Positions 63,676 through 64,000 of a stretch of DNA of 64,000 nucleotides are shown here, piece after piece. The position numbers were made by a program, and so were the translations under genes. The stretch comes from Sulfurospirillum tamanense. GTDB lineage: Bacteria > Campylobacterota > Campylobacteria > Campylobacterales > Campylobacteraceae. Every line of letters starts with the position of its first letter. The stretch's first letter is position 1. The DNA is taken from positions 1-64,000 of the forward strand of contig NZ_JAFHKK010000010.1 of assembly GCF_016937535.1 (NCBI RefSeq), given 5' to 3'. A model generated the notes under the pieces. The model worked only from the letters and a program-made list of their open reading frames with translations, did no database searches and was not told the origin of the DNA.

Positions 63676-64000
63676 GAGTCGTATACCTGCTTGGCCTTGG
63701 CGCCATGATAGGGATAGAAATAGGCGTGGGGATTCTGATGGCCCCTGTTATTTTTTACCCCGCTTCTTTTTTAGGTGAAGGGGTGTTGAGTCATTATCAA
63801 AGTGGTATTTTGATGACCCAGGTCTTTTTGCGTTTTAATATGGTGTTGTTTGTTGTGACTCTTTTTGGATTGATGTATGAAGCACTTTTGTTTAAGCAAG
63901 GAAATGGCGACCGATGGGCACTTGGCCTTACGCTGGTGATGGTGTATACAGCGGGAATGTTTATCTTTTACTATACGCCATTTATTGTTGAGGCGCAGGC
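63663..64000 (+). CDS. DUF4149-like membrane protein (cut by window edge)
   Basis: 113 residues visible, no stop. Three hydrophobic segments. MRVVYLLGLGAMIGIEIGVG and MAPVIFYPASFLGEGVLS resemble DUF4149/TMEM205-like proteins. The frame overlaps the prmC end by 13 bp and ATG 63663 follows AAAGGAG, inside prmC. A second ATG at 63672 is possible. Function unknown. Confidence 0.8.
   Translation, partial: MHAMRVVYLLGLGAMIGIEIGVGILMAPVIFYPASFLGEGVLSHYQSGILMTQVFLRFNMVLFVVTLFGLMYEALLFKQGNGDRWALGLTLVMVYTAGMFIFYYTPFIVEAQ

Noticed and set aside
1-64000. tRNA, rRNA, CRISPR array, insertion sequence or prophage
   Set aside because: No tRNA-like cloverleaf, rRNA segment, spaced direct repeats, transposase or phage structural gene was recognised on reading both strands; a dedicated tRNA or covariance search was not possible.

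Overview
The window is chromosomal DNA of a Campylobacterota (Epsilonproteobacteria) species, most like Sulfurospirillum. Evidence: the gene order ctpA-purC-purS-purQ-(SH3 protein)-plsC-crcB, the rpmH-rnpA-yidD-yidC-khpB-mnmE block, a Wolinella-type FrdC, a FliA promoter of the CGATAT type, and an aldehyde:ferredoxin oxidoreductase cluster. Genes are densely packed, with many ATGA/GTGA overlaps and many GTG starts. I found no rRNA, tRNA, CRISPR array, insertion sequence or prophage. The genus is inference.

Layout. 1-457: end of a HigB-type toxin gene and its HigA-type antitoxin. 470-4166: dtd, a DedA protein and valS. 4497-7950: an unaccompanied frdC, then metE-msrB. 8525-9604: a nucleotide-sugar epimerase-like protein and a small Cys-rich protein. 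9634-15942: a c-di-GMP block in which periplasmic binding proteins sit next to, or are fused to, GGDEF/EAL proteins. 16199-19725: UvrD-like helicase, zinc-ribbon peptide, rhodanese and DMT exporter. 19763-22897: PQQ sugar dehydrogenase and htpG. 23008-28156: crcB, plsC, SH3 protein, purQ, purS, purC and ctpA. 28365-32135: clpB, a lipoprotein and hsp20. 32275-37632: a FliA-promoted gene, then the rpmH-to-mnmE block. 37830-43113: purL and an AOR cluster with two ubiquitin-like proteins and an E1-like enzyme. 43230-50738: PatB lyase, KefB-like antiporter, DjlA-like co-chaperone, 'SpecificRecomb' membrane protein, flavin-binding protein and SstT. 50786-54522: cupin, SlyD, an AT-rich islet (orphan CopG antitoxin plus unknown gene) and purH. 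54633-56519: an operon behind a perfect FNR-type box whose membrane protein is split at a G9 tract. 56658-64000: a haem-c chemoreceptor, ABC-F ATPase, dgt, M48 protease, prmC and a DUF4149 protein cut by the window edge.

The strongest unexplained signal is a palindrome, TTACATGTAA (extended CCTTTACATGTAAAGG). I count 35 exact copies and about ten one-mismatch copies, against roughly 0.06 expected for a given 10-mer (64000/4^10). Seventeen copies are intergenic and 18 lie inside genes, where they always read LHV or TC(K/N). Several intergenic copies run directly into the Shine-Dalgarno of the next gene, and two copies together make the likely htpG terminator. The density is like an uptake sequence or a cyanobacterial HIP element; I know of no description of it in this group.

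Other leading observations: rnpA and mnmE, in one operon, have no ATG/GTG/TTG start and seem to use ATT and ATA; the solitary FrdC keeps its four haem histidines but lacks the E-pathway glutamate at position 180; the msrB ribosome-binding site lies in a perfect 10-bp hairpin; and the FNR-box operon carries a probable phase-variation tract.
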